From Leptidea sinapis (Eukaryota; Arthropoda; Insecta; Lepidoptera; Pieridae), in NCBI RefSeq assembly GCF_905404315.1, contig NC_066296.1, positions 5,580,001-5,644,000 on the forward strand: a DNA stretch of 64,000 nucleotides. Reading direction: 5' to 3'. Positions 51,592 to 62,383 of this stretch are shown here, piece by piece; the stretch's first letter is position 1, and each line of letters starts with the position of its first letter. The notes beneath the pieces are model-generated. The model was not told the DNA's origin, did no database searches, and saw only the letters and a list, made by a program, of their open reading frames with translations. The position numbers and the translations under genes are program-made.

Positions 51592-53307
51592 TCAGATATC
51601 TTTGATACTGGCTTTGATATTCTTCCTCAAAGTAACAGTGTCGTAGAGTTCCCTCAGCCACGGCTCCATCAGAGTGTCGGCCAACTTTTGCACGAATGCT
51701 CTTCGTTGTAGGGGTTTTTGTCTTTGCCGTACCATGTTAGATACATAAATGACATATGCATTGATAATGCATAAGTTCAGCATATTATAAGATAAGCATT
51801 GAGGCCATCTATTGGTTTTTCGATTGCAGCTCATACCAGAACAAATTTGATCGACAGTGTCAACAGCTCCTTTGGTTGAATTGTAGAAATGTATCATTTC
51901 AGGCTTCTTGGTGCTGGGGTTAATGTTCGGCTGATCGTGCATTGTCGATAGAAGAAACACCACTTTGTTGTATTTCGGTTTATAGGATACCAAGGTTTTC
52001 TCAGCATCAAAGGCAAACATTGAAGTGCCGATATTCCTTGTTCTTGTGTTCTTCATCTCTTGTGGTATCTCTCGTTTATTGCTGCGTAATGTGCCAATAA
52101 TTGTTAGTTTGTAAGGAGATTTCAGTAGTTCTGAAGCAAGTGGCACGGATGTAAACCAGTAGTCCATAGTAATGTTTCTGTTTGTTCCGAAAACAGGTTC
52201 ACAAAGTTGTTTTACACAGTATGTAGCCAGAGGCGTGTTTTCGCTGCAGTTTGATCCTTTACCCAAATAAGGCATAGCATTATAAACATATTTTGAGCTT
52301 GAATCCGCTACCATTACAATCTTGATACCATATTTATTAGGCTTATTCGGTATATACATTCGAAACGGACAGCGACCTCGGAACCCGACTAATTGTTCAT
52401 CTATTGTCAGATAAGAATTGGGTATGTACCATTTTTTACAATTTTCAATAAACATTTCCCAGAGTTCTCTTATTGGAGCGAACTTATCCGATTCTCTTAT
52501 TTCTTGTCTGGTAGCACGATTGTCGAACCGACAGCATCGTAGCAGAAAATCAAATCTCTCAGCACTCATACACGCCTTGAAAACGCTGCCACTTCGTTTG
52601 GTGTCAAATAACATTCTCGTAGGCAAGTGGTTACTTTTTATAGCAGCTGATTGTAGGAGAAGACCGAGCAACGCTTTCATTTCAGTAGCTGAGGTTTCAC
52701 GAATGCTGAAATTGATTTGAAAAGGGAGAAGTATAAAGAATTATGTCTATGTATATATTATATTATACTTCTCCCTTTTCAAATCAATTTCAGCATTCGT
52801 GTGGATTACAATCTGGTCAATCATTTCATCAGAAATAAACAAATGAAATAATGGAATCGGATCTACATGATCACCCGCTTCATTTACAGAACCTGGTATA
52901 AAATGAATAACGTTTCGAGCTGATGCACGAGTAGCCGAGCTGCGTGGAGTGGCTGCCCATTTGTGTTTATTTATTCCATATATGTAGGCTCTACCTGGAT
53001 TTATTACCGGGTTTTTAAGTGAAGACACCGGTAGATGTGGCTGCAATCGCTCGGGAGAGTCGTCATCTGAGTCAAACATCATATTTCTGTTTCGGTTACC
53101 TCTAACAATGTTCAGCTCCTCATCAGAAGAGACCAAAGATTCTTCGGCACTTGCGTCACTGTTTATGCAGACATCTTGCTCTAAGTTATCTCCTTCTTCA
53201 GAGTCCGAAAGATCTCCAGGTGGCCGCGCGAGTTCTGGGTGTTCATTCTCACTGTCAGATTCATTCAACAGCTGCAGAATCTTATCTTGATCCCGTATCA
53301 AATCCAT
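51592..53307 (-). pseudogene. piggyBac-type transposase, ORF broken by an inverted duplication
   Basis: Two minus-strand ORFs cover the protein. 53307-52747 (186 aa) has the acidic N-terminus and reaches IHTNAEIDLKREKY. 52680-51592 (362 aa) continues from MKALLGLLLQSAAIKSNHLP. The three catalytic aspartates of the family are present, in YLTIDEQLVGFRG, NITMDYWFTSVPLA and KGAVDTVDQICSG. A perfect 39-bp inverted repeat (52698-52736 / 52763-52801) separates the halves and puts a stop after KREKYN. The usual C-terminal Cys-rich domain is missing: the protein ends LRKNIKASIKDI. No clear TTAA-flanked terminal repeats were found. If the gap at 52733-52794 were spliced as an intron the frame would reopen, so a domesticated gene is possible but less likely. 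Confidence 0.85.
52698..52801. repeat. Perfect 39-bp inverted repeat with 26-bp spacer
   Basis: Left arm 52698-52736 is the exact reverse complement of right arm 52763-52801. The right arm is the original coding copy (TNAEIDLKREKY on minus); the left arm is the derived copy. Confidence 0.95.
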
Positions 53308-53700
53308 CTAAAACAGAATAAACGCCGTTACATAATGTTCAAATACATAATATTTTACTCAACACACTGATAAAAAAAAACACCTTCTCTAAACAAGAGA
53401 ACAATAAATAAACAAAATTATTCAAAACATACCTTGACTCACTTTACACTCGTAATCATTAGACATTAGTCTGTGAGAATAACAATTCGCCAAAACTCCG
53501 GAAGTAAGTAAATAACTGTGTACCTGTTGTTGTTCACTTAACAATTTATTTTAGCTATGGGCTATCTATTACGCCTTTGTTGGTAATTAATAATTCTGAG
53601 CAATTTAAATATTGTTCAATGCTATGAGAATGACCACTTTTAATTTAATTTTTTTTCCTTGTTGCTATTGGTGTATTTTTGACTACCACAACATTTTTAT
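53308..53700. other. 5' flank of the piggyBac-type remnant
   Basis: No terminal inverted repeat or TTAA duplication could be fixed by eye. Confidence 0.4.
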
Positions 53701-53870
53701 GAAATTACTGGGATATGAGACTTAACATCTTATGTCTCAAGGTGACGAGAGCAATTGTAGTGCCACTGGCATTTCAAGAATCCTGAGAGGCACTGCATTG
53801 TAATGGGCAGGTAGCGTATCAATTATCATCAGGTGAACGTCCTGCTCGTCTCTTACTGTCATAAAAAAAA
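53701..53870 (+). mobile_element. SINE-like repeat, 3' half
   Basis: GAAATTACTGGGATATGAGA to CTGTCATAAAAAAAA. Confidence 0.84.
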
Positions 53871-54184
53871 TAATTTAAAACCACTTCAAAGTTTTTCATG
53901 CTAATTATGGAAGAGGTAATTTATTTTGTGGCAATTGCTCAATGTTCAGTTACTTTAATTTATTTGTTTACTATAAGGATTGTGATATTAGTTAATACCA
54001 ATAAATAATTAAAATTTTAAGAATGTTTTTTATTAAATTGATGTATTTTGATCATGTGGAGATCAATGATGAAAGTTGATGGATTACATAAATCATTTAC
54101 CAAATTCAAATATGTTTTATTCAATTTAAATTATTGAATGTCACAATCTATCACTCATTCAAAATTGTATGCCTCAGACGAGCA

Positions 54185-54196
54185 GGTTAGGTTAGG
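54185..54196 (+). repeat. Interstitial TTAGG motif
   Basis: GGTTAGGTTAGG, two units of the insect telomere repeat, followed by T8. A complementary CCTAACCTAA lies at 54320-54329. Confidence 0.6.
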
Positions 54197-54204
54197 TTTT
54201 TTTT

Positions 54205-54262
54205 AAACTTTTATATTAATAGCCTGAGGGTGATCACTCCATTCCCAATCTACTATAATCTT
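54205..54262 (-). mobile_element. LINE-B sliver
   Basis: Minus-strand match to the stop-codon region of LINE-B (GATTGGGAATGGAGTGATCA then CCTCAGGCTATTAA). Confidence 0.65.
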
Positions 54263-54266
54263 TACC

Positions 54267-54525
54267 AGTGGGAGGCTCCTTTGCACAGGATGCCGGCTAG
54301 ATTATGGGTACCACAACAACCTAACCTAAAGCCTATATCTGCCGTGAAGCAGTAATGTGTAAACATTACTTTGTTTCGGTCTGAATGGCGCCGTAGCTCG
54401 CGAAATTACTGGGCAAATGAGATTTAACATTTTATGTCTCAAGGTGACGTTTTTCAAGAATCCTGAGCGACAGTGCATTATGCATGCGGCGTACTCGTAT
54501 TTATAACCATCAGCTGAACGTCCTG
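54267..54525 (+). mobile_element. SINE-like repeat carrying a CCTAA insert
   Basis: Starts AGTGGGAGGCTCC. The normal CAACGGCGCC is replaced by CAACAACCTAACCTAAAGCC. The tail is lost after CTGAACGTCCTG. Confidence 0.84.
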
Positions 54526-54569
54526 TAGGCCGATTCACGTATATTCTAATGATCTAAAGATCGTTGTAG

Positions 54570-54795
54570 TTCAGAATCATCTATCACCGGGAGTGTTCCG
54601 AAGAGCTTTTTCAGCTGATTCCTGCCGCCGAATTTAGCCTTCGCACAAATGTGTGGTGTTCCTCTACTGTGCGGTTTTCAAGGAACTTTCTTCCACGTAC
54701 AACAGTGCTGTGGAATGAGCTTCCTTGTGCGTTGTTTCCGGGACTATGCGACATACCTTGACTATGCGATATACCTTCAAAAAATGCGCGTTCTT
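54570..54795 (+). mobile_element. LINE-A fragment, C-terminal domain without tail
   Basis: ATCACCGGGAGTGTTCCGAA to CTTCAAAAAATGCGCG. A 17-bp block ending in CTATGCGAcATACCTT is duplicated near 54745-54775. Confidence 0.78.
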
Positions 54796-56230
54796 CGAAT
54801 GAATGAATGAATAAATGATTTATTTATTCAAGGTACAATAATATGTCGATAATAATTTCTGATACATTTTACCAGTGTAACTGGTGTTTGAATATATAAA
54901 GTTTTACATAAACTTTATACAAACAAAGCATAAAATAAAATAGAAGTTATGATTAAAATGTCAACATAATAAAATTCCAAAACCAATTATACAATACAAT
55001 AACTTTAAAATATTCTTATCTGTTATGTAGTCCTTAATTTAAGATAAGATTCTAAAGAGTTTTAGGAATATTATTTTAATTGTCCAAATGATTTGAGTTT
55101 TCTTTAGTGTTAATTCCGCCAATATTTGTCTTTAAACAATTCGACACGTGTTTCGCCTCTACACGAGGCATCCTCAGGACATGTTGAGTCGCCAAAATGT
55201 GGCACGGGACTGAAACAAATCATCACCTGGGTCTTCCGCGTAGGGTATAAAAGAGCGGTTTCTACACGGACTGACTGACGGACTGACATACATCACTTAC
55301 ACAAACACACTCCACAAACAGACACAAACACAACAACATGTCATGAGGATGCCTCGTGTAGAGGCGAAAGAAAAAGAAAACTCAAATCATTTGGATAATT
55401 ATGGATTTCCGCAAAATAACGCCTACTTCAATAAAATTTCTTACTTAAATTGATTAAAAGTACCTACTGCTTTTATAGTCGTCAGGAAGTTTATGGTACA
55501 TAGTTAATGCTATGTAGTGTGTACTCTTTCCAAACATCTGTAGCCGTTTAAGAGGCACAACTAGTATGTTCCTTCCCTGAGCTCTCAGAGATCTTCCCTC
55601 ATCCAATTCATTATAGGTTTTAAAATAGCTTGGATTTTTCTTAATTAGTAATAGTAATTCATATATTTATGTAGACAGGGTAAGGGAAGAACACGATACT
55701 TCTTAAATAAAGGCCTACAGGTATCCAGTGGTTGCATTCCACATACCTAATGCTCTCAGATAGGCTTTTGCTATAAAAACTTTATTGGCAAATACCGAGT
55801 TACCCGACAGGATAATGCCATACCTTAGTAGCGATGAAACATACCCTTGGTAGGCTACTTATTAATGCAGTTTTCTTATCTGAGGTTTTACGGACCCGTC
55901 TGAGGACATCAACAAACTTATCCAATTTGCTGAACAGATTTTCCACTTGGGTTTTCCAATTGCAATGTCGATCAATCATGAAACCTAGAAAGGATGTAGA
56001 GTGTAGACTCTACTTCCTCAATGACAGATCTCTTATAATTTATTTTAAAATCTGTTAAAATGTTATTATGGGGTAAAAATTGGATAAATTTGGTTTTCTG
56101 CATATTTACAGAGAAGTTATTTAGTTCTAACCATTCTATTATATTAGACAATGCTTCATTTGCTTCAAATTGAATAATCAATTTATTTTTTATTTTAACT
56201 AGGATGTGTCATCCGCATACATTATACATT
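54795..56230 (-). mobile_element. LINE-F (CR1/jockey-type) RT remnant split by a fold-back element
   Basis: The minus strand starts MYADDTS (RT motif C) at about 56215, then FEANEALSNIIEWLELNNFS, VNMQKTKFIQFLP, LGFMIDRHCNWKTQVENLF and CGMQPLDTCRPLFKKYRVLP in decaying frames. The UTR runs to 54795 and ends in a TTCA-type microsatellite. A fold-back element occupies 55083-55435. Confidence 0.75.
55083..55435. mobile_element. Fold-back element M, second copy
   Basis: Inverted ends TCCAAATGATTTGAGTTTTC / GAAAACTCAAATCATTTGGA and an inner pair GCCTCTACACGAGGCATCCT / AGGATGCCTCGTGTAGAGGC. The centre has GTAGGGTATAAAAGAGCGG, a TATA-like motif. Inserted in LINE-F. Confidence 0.68.
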
Positions 56231-56444
56231 GTTGATTAATTAATAATAATAAATTAATAAATTTCGTTTATTTCAAAGATTATACATTTTTAGTGGTTCC
56301 CAGTAAGTTGTCTTAGGACACTTGTATTGGGAATATCTCGCAACTTCCTTAGCAGATACATATTATTTAATAAACAATATAGAAATAAATAGAAATGGTT
56401 AAAAACCAAATTTTACTATTATCGCACAATGAAAACAAGTCTGA

Positions 56445-56482
56445 AAACTGAGTGTGTGTGTATGTGTGTGTGAGTGTGTGCA
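56445..56482. repeat. TG microsatellite
   Basis: Imperfect GTGTGTGTGTATGTGTGTGT run. Confidence 0.85.
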
Positions 56483-56649
56483 TGTTGGTTTGAGTTTGGA
56501 CCTTTAATTGGGTCCATCTATAGAATCCGTGTGCTTGTCATGTCAGTCTGATCAGAAGATTTTCCACTTAATCATAAGCCAGACATGTTAGTTTAATTAA
56601 CATTTACGTCCGGAAGGTCATTAATGTAAAGGAGATATAATAAACAAGT

Positions 56650-56722
56650 TATAGGCCACTTAACAGTTAACACCAGGTAACCCGAACGGTCGTTTGTCCT
56701 CCTTTTCCTTAAAAAAAAAATA
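56650..56722 (+). mobile_element. LINE-A extreme 3' end
   Basis: TTAACACCAGGTAACCCGAA, then CGTTTGTCCTCCTTTTCC and poly(A). Confidence 0.7.
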
Positions 56723-57387
56723 ACATAGTCGTGACATCATTGTCTCACGAGTGCTATATGAGTATGAATTCTTTAACGGAAGAGTAAACTAGATTATACC
56801 CCGTAGTTTCTCTACTAAACCCAACAGTAACAAATGTACGGAAATAAATTACATTACCGAGTTAAAGAAAGTTGTCATTGAAATAGCTGTAATTATATCT
56901 GGCTGGTATTCGGATGTATCTAGATCGAGTTGTGTATGAGACTGTGTCGTAACTCGGAACTTGGCGTTGCAGGACGTTCAGAGGATCTTGAACCGAACTT
57001 TCCCCGCTATATACTTCGCTATACTCTTCCCCATATACTTCGTGTTCAGCATTTTTCTTACAAATTTTTCGTTTCTAAACGCTTTGCGCTATTTGTGCCT
57101 ATGTCATTATTGGCTTATGCCACTTTGGTCAATTAGCCTCTTTTAATATTGAAGTAAACAAATGTACTTCAACTAAAAAGTTTATGTTTGTTCCGGTAAA
57201 CAATAGGCGAATGGAGAAATATAGAGGCAATGTTTCGGAAAAACTCTCAAACTTGTATATGAATTATAACAGTATTCCAAATGAGATGTATGGTAAGTTA
57301 TTTAAAATAATTAAAACAGAGTTTGCTTCAATATTTACTTCAAAGACAGTCGGGTGGTCTCTTGTCATTGATTATGATGCGGTTTTT
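56723..57387. other. No gene seen
   Basis: Overlapping short plus frames (56930-57390) without recognised motifs. Confidence 0.45.
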
Positions 57388-57966
57388 TAACTTCCCGCTA
57401 AGAAACTTGAAATTTTTTGTTAAAATCCCGGAAGTTATGTATGTGTGTGTGTCTGTGCTTAACTGGTTTCATTGCTGTTGGCGCCACTTGAAAGGATTTG
57501 ACCAATCTTAAGATTTTGAATACAATTTGGACCGATTCCGAAAAAAAAATATCATCATTTGTGTTTTTGTTTGGTTAACTTTTAAACGCTTTACCAATCG
57601 ATTCCAAAAACTAATCAGCTCTTAACATAAAAAATCCACGTCGATCGCCACCAAGCCGGTCAAAATCGGTTGCTTCGTTCTTGAGTTATCGTTGAGTTGA
57701 CGTTGACGAAAGAAAACCGAAAAAAGTGTTGCTTCGAAATTCCGAGTTCAATCAATTGAAACTCAAAGATTCTCTAAAGGCTCAAAAAATGTCGTCGAAT
57801 ACCGCCAGCGGCGTGAAAATCGGTTCATTAATTCAAAAGTTAGTGTCGTTTAAACATTAAAATTTGTAAAATAGGGTTTTATTTAGCTTTTATCAGACTT
57901 TTGAGCTCGAAGAGCTGAATATCCGATAAGTACAATTTGAAGTGTTTTAGAATCAGCGGGAAGTTG
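57388..57966. mobile_element. MITE with AACTTCCCGCT ends
   Basis: TTAACTTCCCGCTAAGAAAC at the left, AATCAGCGGGAAGTTG at the right, about 580 bp. The interior has AAAATCGGTTGCTTCGTTCT and no coding frame. Confidence 0.6.
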
Positions 57967-58399
57967 CACGGATGGCCTTTAGGGTCAACCGTTTTCCTAA
58001 TTTTTTAATAGATAGAGTGATTCAAGAGGAAAGTTTATTTGAATGCATATCTAATATATAGTATAATAGTAGAGAAAACACCGATAATTTTAGAAGTTTC
58101 TAGTGTGATGTCGTAAATGAACAAATTTTTTTGCGCTTACATTGCAACTGCTGGCTAAACCCTACGAGGTGCTAGATCAAAATAATGTAAGTACTGCAGT
58201 ATTACAGTACACCTAAAGGTCTATTTCAAGGGACGGCAACAGGTGGACAGCGGCCCTTCTGCGGACCGCGATAGTTCGAACCTCGGACCGCCAAATATTG
58301 TAAAGTTTTGTATACAAGGTACAAATTAATACGTAGATAAGCTATAAATTTATTTATTGGAATATTAAAAGCCGAATATGATAATAAAAATAATAAATT
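57967..58399. other. No feature seen
   Basis: AT-rich. A GC-richer patch, CGGACCGCGATAGTTCGAAC, is at about 58263. Confidence 0.45.
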
Positions 58400-58640
58400 T
58401 GCCCTGTACTTTCCCCGGGGCGTAAAAAGAATAGGGGAGTCCCTGGCCCATGCGTGTCGTAAGAGGCGACTAAGTGCTTTTTAGAAGTGGGAGAGTCACG
58501 CTGTCATCTTATGACGTCAGCACAAGTTAGTTACCACACTCGCACAGAATACCGGCGTGAAGTAGCGGCCTAGTGCCGCTATGTTTCGCATAGGTTAGTG
58601 TCGAGGATCGGAGGTCATCCCTCCCTCTCCCCTTCTCCCA
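58400..58640 (+). repeat. Repeat with CCCGGGGCGTAAAAAG and CGTGTCGTAAGAGGCGACTA
   Basis: Phrase known to me from repetitive lepidopteran DNA. Single copy in this window; fused to LINE-A at 58640. Confidence 0.4.
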
Positions 58641-58892
58641 ACATAATATGAGAGCGGTGTTTTCAAGGAGCTTTCTTCCTCGTACTACAACGCTGTGGAA
58701 TGAGCTTCGTTGTGCGGTGTTTCCGGGACGATACAACATGGGTACCTTCAAAAAAAGCGCGTACACCTTCCTTAAAGGCCGGCAACGCTCTTGTGATTCC
58801 TCTGGTGAGGCAAGAGAATGTGGGCGGCGGTGATCACTTAAAACCAGGTGACCCGTACGCCCGTTTGTCCTCCTATTCCATAAAAAAAATCA
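58640..58892 (+). mobile_element. LINE-A 3' fragment
   Basis: GTTTTCAAGGAGCTTTCTTC to CCATAAAAAAAATC. It joins directly to another repeat at 58400-58640. Confidence 0.88.
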
Positions 58893-59199
58893 ATATCAAA
58901 TATCGTTCGAGATTCGTTCGTTCGCACGCACACCTCATTAGTAGACCCGCTTTGAATTTTCCGTGTTCTTCTCGAGAAGCAAACTATAAAAAACAGGTTC
59001 AAGACTGTCGGTGCGGTTTCTCAGATAAATTTTGGACCTTGTGTTTCATAATCCTGATTTTGAAACCATACAATAAATAGCACTTAATTAATATCAGATG
59101 TTTTTTCTGAACCCCGTTATAATTTTCGCACAGTGTCCGGACTCCACCAAAACCTACTTGTCGACCTCTGGTCTATGTACATCAAAGTCCAGGATGGAT

Positions 59200-59281
59200 A
59201 GATATATTATGTCCATTTCTTAGGGATAACCGACCATAATAATTTTATAATTTTTGACAAAAAGTCTGTCCGGGCAGCTAG
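59200..59281 (+). mobile_element. Helitron-like 3' end
   Basis: GACAAAAAGTCTGTCCGGGC then AGCTAG|T. The 5' limit is not defined. Confidence 0.4.
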
Positions 59282-59516
59282 TTACTACTGAAAGTATATT
59301 TTCGATAACAGAATAGTTAGGTGGGGGAATATTTTGTGAATGCTGATTAAGAGTAAATAAAACATTTTTCAGTAAATATTCCGGTAAGAGGAAAATAAGT
59401 TGGGTACAATGTTGGTATGAATAAATTTTAAAATCCAGTATTAAAATATTCAACAGTAACATTTGCGTTTCTCACTGAAACACTGTTTATTTTGTTTAGT
59501 GTAAAGCTAATGGAAT

Positions 59517-60180
59517 CAAATTCAAATTCAAATATTTTTATTCAAAACAGGATTTAAAATCACTTATTGAACGTCACTACACAAAACTACCACCCATTCA
59601 AAAGAGACTGCCTCAGATCTGAGAAGAATGGGCGCACGAAACTCAGCGGGTTTTTTTTTAATATAAAATATGGATTACAATGTGATATCGTACAATAAAC
59701 ATTTATAATTAAAGAGCCTGAGGGTGTTCGCTTTATTCCCAGTCCGTGGTGTTATTAAGAAAATCGTTTATGCTATAATAACCTTTCCCACACAAACGTT
59801 TTTTAACAATTCTTTTAAATTTCGTAACACATTTGTGTTGTACATTTTCTGGGATCATATTGTAGAAGCATATACATCGCCCAACAAAAGACTTACTAAC
59901 TCGACCCAACCGAGTAGTAGGCATAACAAGTTTATGTTTGTTCCTCGTGTTAACATTATGAATGTCACAGTTTCTAGAAAATTCCTCAATGTGCTTATGA
60001 ACATACAGAACATTATCAAAAATGTATTGAGAAGCAACAGTCAAAATGTTTATTTCTTTAAACTTTTCTCTTAATGATTCTTTAGGGCCTTGGTTATAAA
60101 TCGCGCGAATAGCCCTCTTCTGCAGCACAAATATTTTATTAATATCGGCCGTACTGCCCCATAACAATATCCTAAACTGT
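59517..60180 (-). mobile_element. LINE-B copy, near identical to the 34430 copy
   Basis: A 144-aa frame at 60167-59733 differs from the other copy by only a few residues (for example STADINKIFVLQKRA). The tail CAAATTCAAATTCAAATATT is at 59517-59540. It ends at the same 5' point near the LWGS codons. Confidence 0.87.
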
Positions 60181-61004
60181 CGTAAAATTAAAATATAAAA
60201 ATCTCTGTCAGAACAAATAGTGTAAAATGATTCATATTATGTATAAAATTAATATTTTTTCAATGAGTACAACAATAATAACCTCATAACACAATAATAT
60301 ATAGGTACCTACAACTTGTTGACATCGCTGTACTTTGCTAGAAGTTCATCTCGATACCGACAGTCTCGTCTCGAGTCTCGACCGCTCCAACACTTCGTAG
60401 TTCCTCGATATTCTAACTGGCACCTTTCAAACTACTTACTGCCTATTACGTTCGATGACTTGTATTTTCACCGCGGTATGCACCCGGCTCCACTCTCCGC
60501 AAGTACACAGAGCTTATAAAGTAAGTCGCGACATTACGCATACTTTCATTATCAATACACCAGTTTAGAAGAAAGTGTGTGTTTGCGCAATATTAGCCCA
60601 GGTAAGGACAGTTTCTTTGATATCAAACCGCAATATTCAAAAAATATTATATCGAAATACTGTTAACTATATTTATACTTGCTGTGATTAGCTTTTCTTT
60701 CATTCATTTGTAATGTATTTTTAACTGTTTGCATTTCATTTTATAATTTGTAAAGTAGATGCTAATTAAATTTAAGTATAAAAACTGTGATGTGTATACA
60801 AGTTGATATATGATTATAATATAGTAACATTTAACAGTATAGTTTTAATATAGGTATTTATTTTTAATCGACTCATTTTTATTCACTTTTCAATTCAAGT
60901 ACCTACGTAAGGACTTATACTCAAATGAAACATATAACAATAATAATAAAGCGCTTTAATTTTCTTAACTAACATAACATAAAAAATAAAAACATACATT
61001 TACA
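60181..61004. other. No gene proven; possible 5' exon
   Basis: 60330-60530 is GC-richer than its surroundings, with TCTCGTCTCGAGTCTCGACC and a donor-like AAAGTAAGT at about 60520. It could be a non-coding first exon, but no TATA box or downstream exon was found. Confidence 0.25.
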
Positions 61005-61327
61005 TAGTTAAGGCCTCTGGTGGGTATAATAGGCCTCCTCTAACAATGTCCAGGTTATTGTTGACTTCACTTTCTGAGTCCAGTTTTCTCCAGCAATAAT
61101 TTTAATGATCTCAACAACCCATCGTTCTTTAGGACGCCTCTAGCTCTCTTGCCTCGAGGTCCAGACCAATTGGTGACCAGCTTTGTCCACCGTCCATCTG
61201 TTGATCTGGCCGCATGACCAGCCCATTTCCACTTCAGTCTTTTCATATGCTGAAGGGCATCTATCACTTTCGTTTTATTGCGGATGTTTTCTGATTTTTG
61301 CTGCTTCTTACCATAAAGTCTTTCCAT
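61005..61327 (-). mobile_element. RTE-type LINE C-terminal fragment
   Basis: NKTKVIDALQHMKRLKWKWA, GHAARSTDGRWTKLVTNWSG then PIIPTRGL. It is related to the 13287 family and strongly decayed. Confidence 0.7.
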
Positions 61328-61744
61328 TCAACTTATAATTAATTATTAATCGTAGTGTTTTCTTAGGATCAGATCATCATCTATTTAAATCTGTTTTATG
61401 CAACCTTCTGCTCCGGTGATATTGTCCAATAAGTATTATCTCTGCGCTTTTGTAGGAAGTTTTGAACTACAACCATACTCAGTATTTTAAACGTGCGTTT
61501 TCTACAATTTGACGTCTAATTAAAAATTTCGGTTGTTGAACTTCGCAAACCAGTTTGCAATTTATATATGAGAATTTTTTCTCAATTTCCACAATTTTGA
61601 TAATCGATACCAGCTTTATAGCAAGGACTGTCAATTCTTTGGTATCTTGGGTTCAAAGATCAACTATTTCGATAATTTTATAATTATAGGATATATAAAA
61701 ATATATCGTCTGGATGGACATTAAATTGTACTATCCCCTTATAG
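61328..61744. other. No feature seen
   Basis: AT-rich gap. Confidence 0.5.
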
Positions 61745-62075
61745 AGACAAATTCAAAGGGCAATTGACGACGTGCTTTCACAGATCCCCTCCGCTGAAAT
61801 TGCAGTCTTGGGTGCTTTTATCGGGCACAATGCCGAATCCTCTTCCTAATTCCTCTCTCGGGAAATCGTCGACCAGTTCCGGGAGAAACTTACTACAAAG
61901 CTGTAGAATGAGCTTCCTTGTGCGGTGTTTTCGGGACGATACGACATGGGTACCTTCAAAAAGAGCGCGTACACCTTCCTTAAAGGTCGGTTTGGTATTG
62001 CAAGAGAATGTGGCGGCGGTGATCACTTAACACTAGGTGACCCGTACGCTCGTTTGTCCTCATTTTCCATAAAAA
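61745..62075 (+). mobile_element. LINE-A chimera: endonuclease piece, RT piece and tail
   Basis: DDVLSQIPSAEIAVLGAF (AP-endonuclease region) is fused to SLSREIVDQFREKL (post-RT), then to TTKL and the FPGRYDMGTFKKSAYTFLKG region (the reading is shifted in places), then the tail. Two internal deletions make the copy 330 bp long. Confidence 0.8.
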
Positions 62076-62383
62076 AACAAAAAAGAATTATTATGTCAGA
62101 ATTAATGATGATATGATATGTGATGATACGCTGAGCTAAGATGATAATGTCAGAACTGGAAAAGTTAATTCTGAAGGATTAGGGAAAGTTATATTTATTA
62201 TACACAATTAAACCTTCTCAATCTTCGTTTGGAGTTAAATATAACTCCAATAAGAGAGAGAGAAATAATCTCTTTACAAACTAACACTAGGTATATTCAC
62301 CTACTTCTGAATATCTACTGCATCTTAAACATGTATTATAAATTTACTGAACCTAAACCAAAGATGTTATAATAAAAAAATTA

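Noticed and set aside
59733..60167. 144-codon ORF as a host gene
   Set aside because: It is LINE-B, with a near-identical copy at 34525-34959.
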